A DNA stretch of 64,000 nucleotides, taken from assembly GCA_024449915.1 (NCBI GenBank), contig JAMZAV010001829.1, forward strand, positions 1 to 64,000, read 5' to 3'. Origin of the DNA: Sweltsa coloradensis. Its lineage: Eukaryota > Arthropoda > Insecta > Plecoptera > Chloroperlidae. Below are positions 63,936-64,000 of this stretch, piece by piece (the first letter of the stretch is position 1; each line of letters begins with the position of its first letter). The translations under genes and the position numbers were made by a program. Under the pieces are notes generated by a model, which was not told the origin of the DNA, ran no database searches, and was given only the letters and a program-made list of their open reading frames with translations.

Positions 63936-64000
63936 TATGTTATATCGCAGACTTTCACGGATTGAATATGCACACATTGTATTTTCGGGTAGTCCGTGTG
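63936..64000 (-). mobile_element. 3' terminus of a further PLE, running off the window
   Basis: Inverted match to 43339-43410: CCGTGAAAGTCTGCGATATA and CACACGGACTACCCGAAAAT. So an element of the 39892-43440 family starts here on the minus strand, joined through (TA)n to the 5' end of the PLE at 62570-63935. Confidence 0.7.

Overview
This is eukaryotic, AT-rich, non-coding-dominated DNA from an animal, most likely a marine invertebrate. There are no operons, almost every long ORF is a transposable-element (TE) protein, microsatellites of (AAT)n type are everywhere, and CCTAGGCCTA-type low-complexity stretches recur. Echinoderm- or hemichordate-like genomes often look like this, but the taxon is inference only. 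No complete host gene is present. Two short plus-strand segments (32985-33122 and 58038-58172) look like real coding exons of one unrecognised coiled-coil gene: each has a clean AG acceptor, a GT donor, and phase 0 at both ends. If they are adjacent exons, about 25 kb of window is a single intron filled with nested TEs.

Layout. 1-3.25 kb: ends of several non-LTR retrotransposons (LINEs) with (AAT)n tails and a tRNA-like repeat. 3.24-10.86 kb: one nearly full-length minus-strand LINE. Its ORF1 has a zinc-binding-like N terminus and an SGNH-esterase-like domain, and its ORF2 has an APE endonuclease and a reverse transcriptase (RT). It is broken by a SINE-like insertion, a 327-bp tandem duplication and a Harbinger-type MITE with TTA target duplications. 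11-23 kb: a second tRNA-like repeat, TIR and foldback elements, three RT remnants, a GC-rich decayed RT inside a stretch of smeared homopolymers, and a near-perfect 0.5-kb hairpin. 23.4-28 kb: a ~295-bp tandem repeat split by a 2.3-kb TIR element and a 0.92-kb foldback. 28-30.6 kb: two plus-strand LINE ends. 31-37 kb: the first exon and foldback or MITE insertions, including a TTAA piggyBac-type MITE.

37.9-48.6 kb is a nested stack. A plus-strand LINE is split by a complete minus-strand Ty3/Gypsy element (identical-type short LTRs, 5-bp target duplication CGGAT). The Gypsy is itself invaded by a head-to-head pair of Penelope-like elements (PLEs) and, inside one LTR, by a GTAC-flanked MITE. 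49-52.3 kb: foldback and SINE-like copies, then a second type of PLE split by a hAT element with an 8-bp duplication. 52.7-57.9 kb: a 5.2-kb palindromic element whose arms carry the C-terminal half of an uncharacterised, Cys-rich-tailed protein family. 58-64 kb: the second exon, a LINE end, a tRNA-like module, a foldback, and a cluster of PLEs with inverted terminal blocks and hammerhead-like motifs.

The coherent biology is TE biology: repeated 3'-end RNA hairpins on LINEs, hammerhead-like folds on PLEs, palindrome formation in several unrelated elements, and serial nesting in one intron. All TE ORFs seen are frameshifted or truncated; none looks clearly active.
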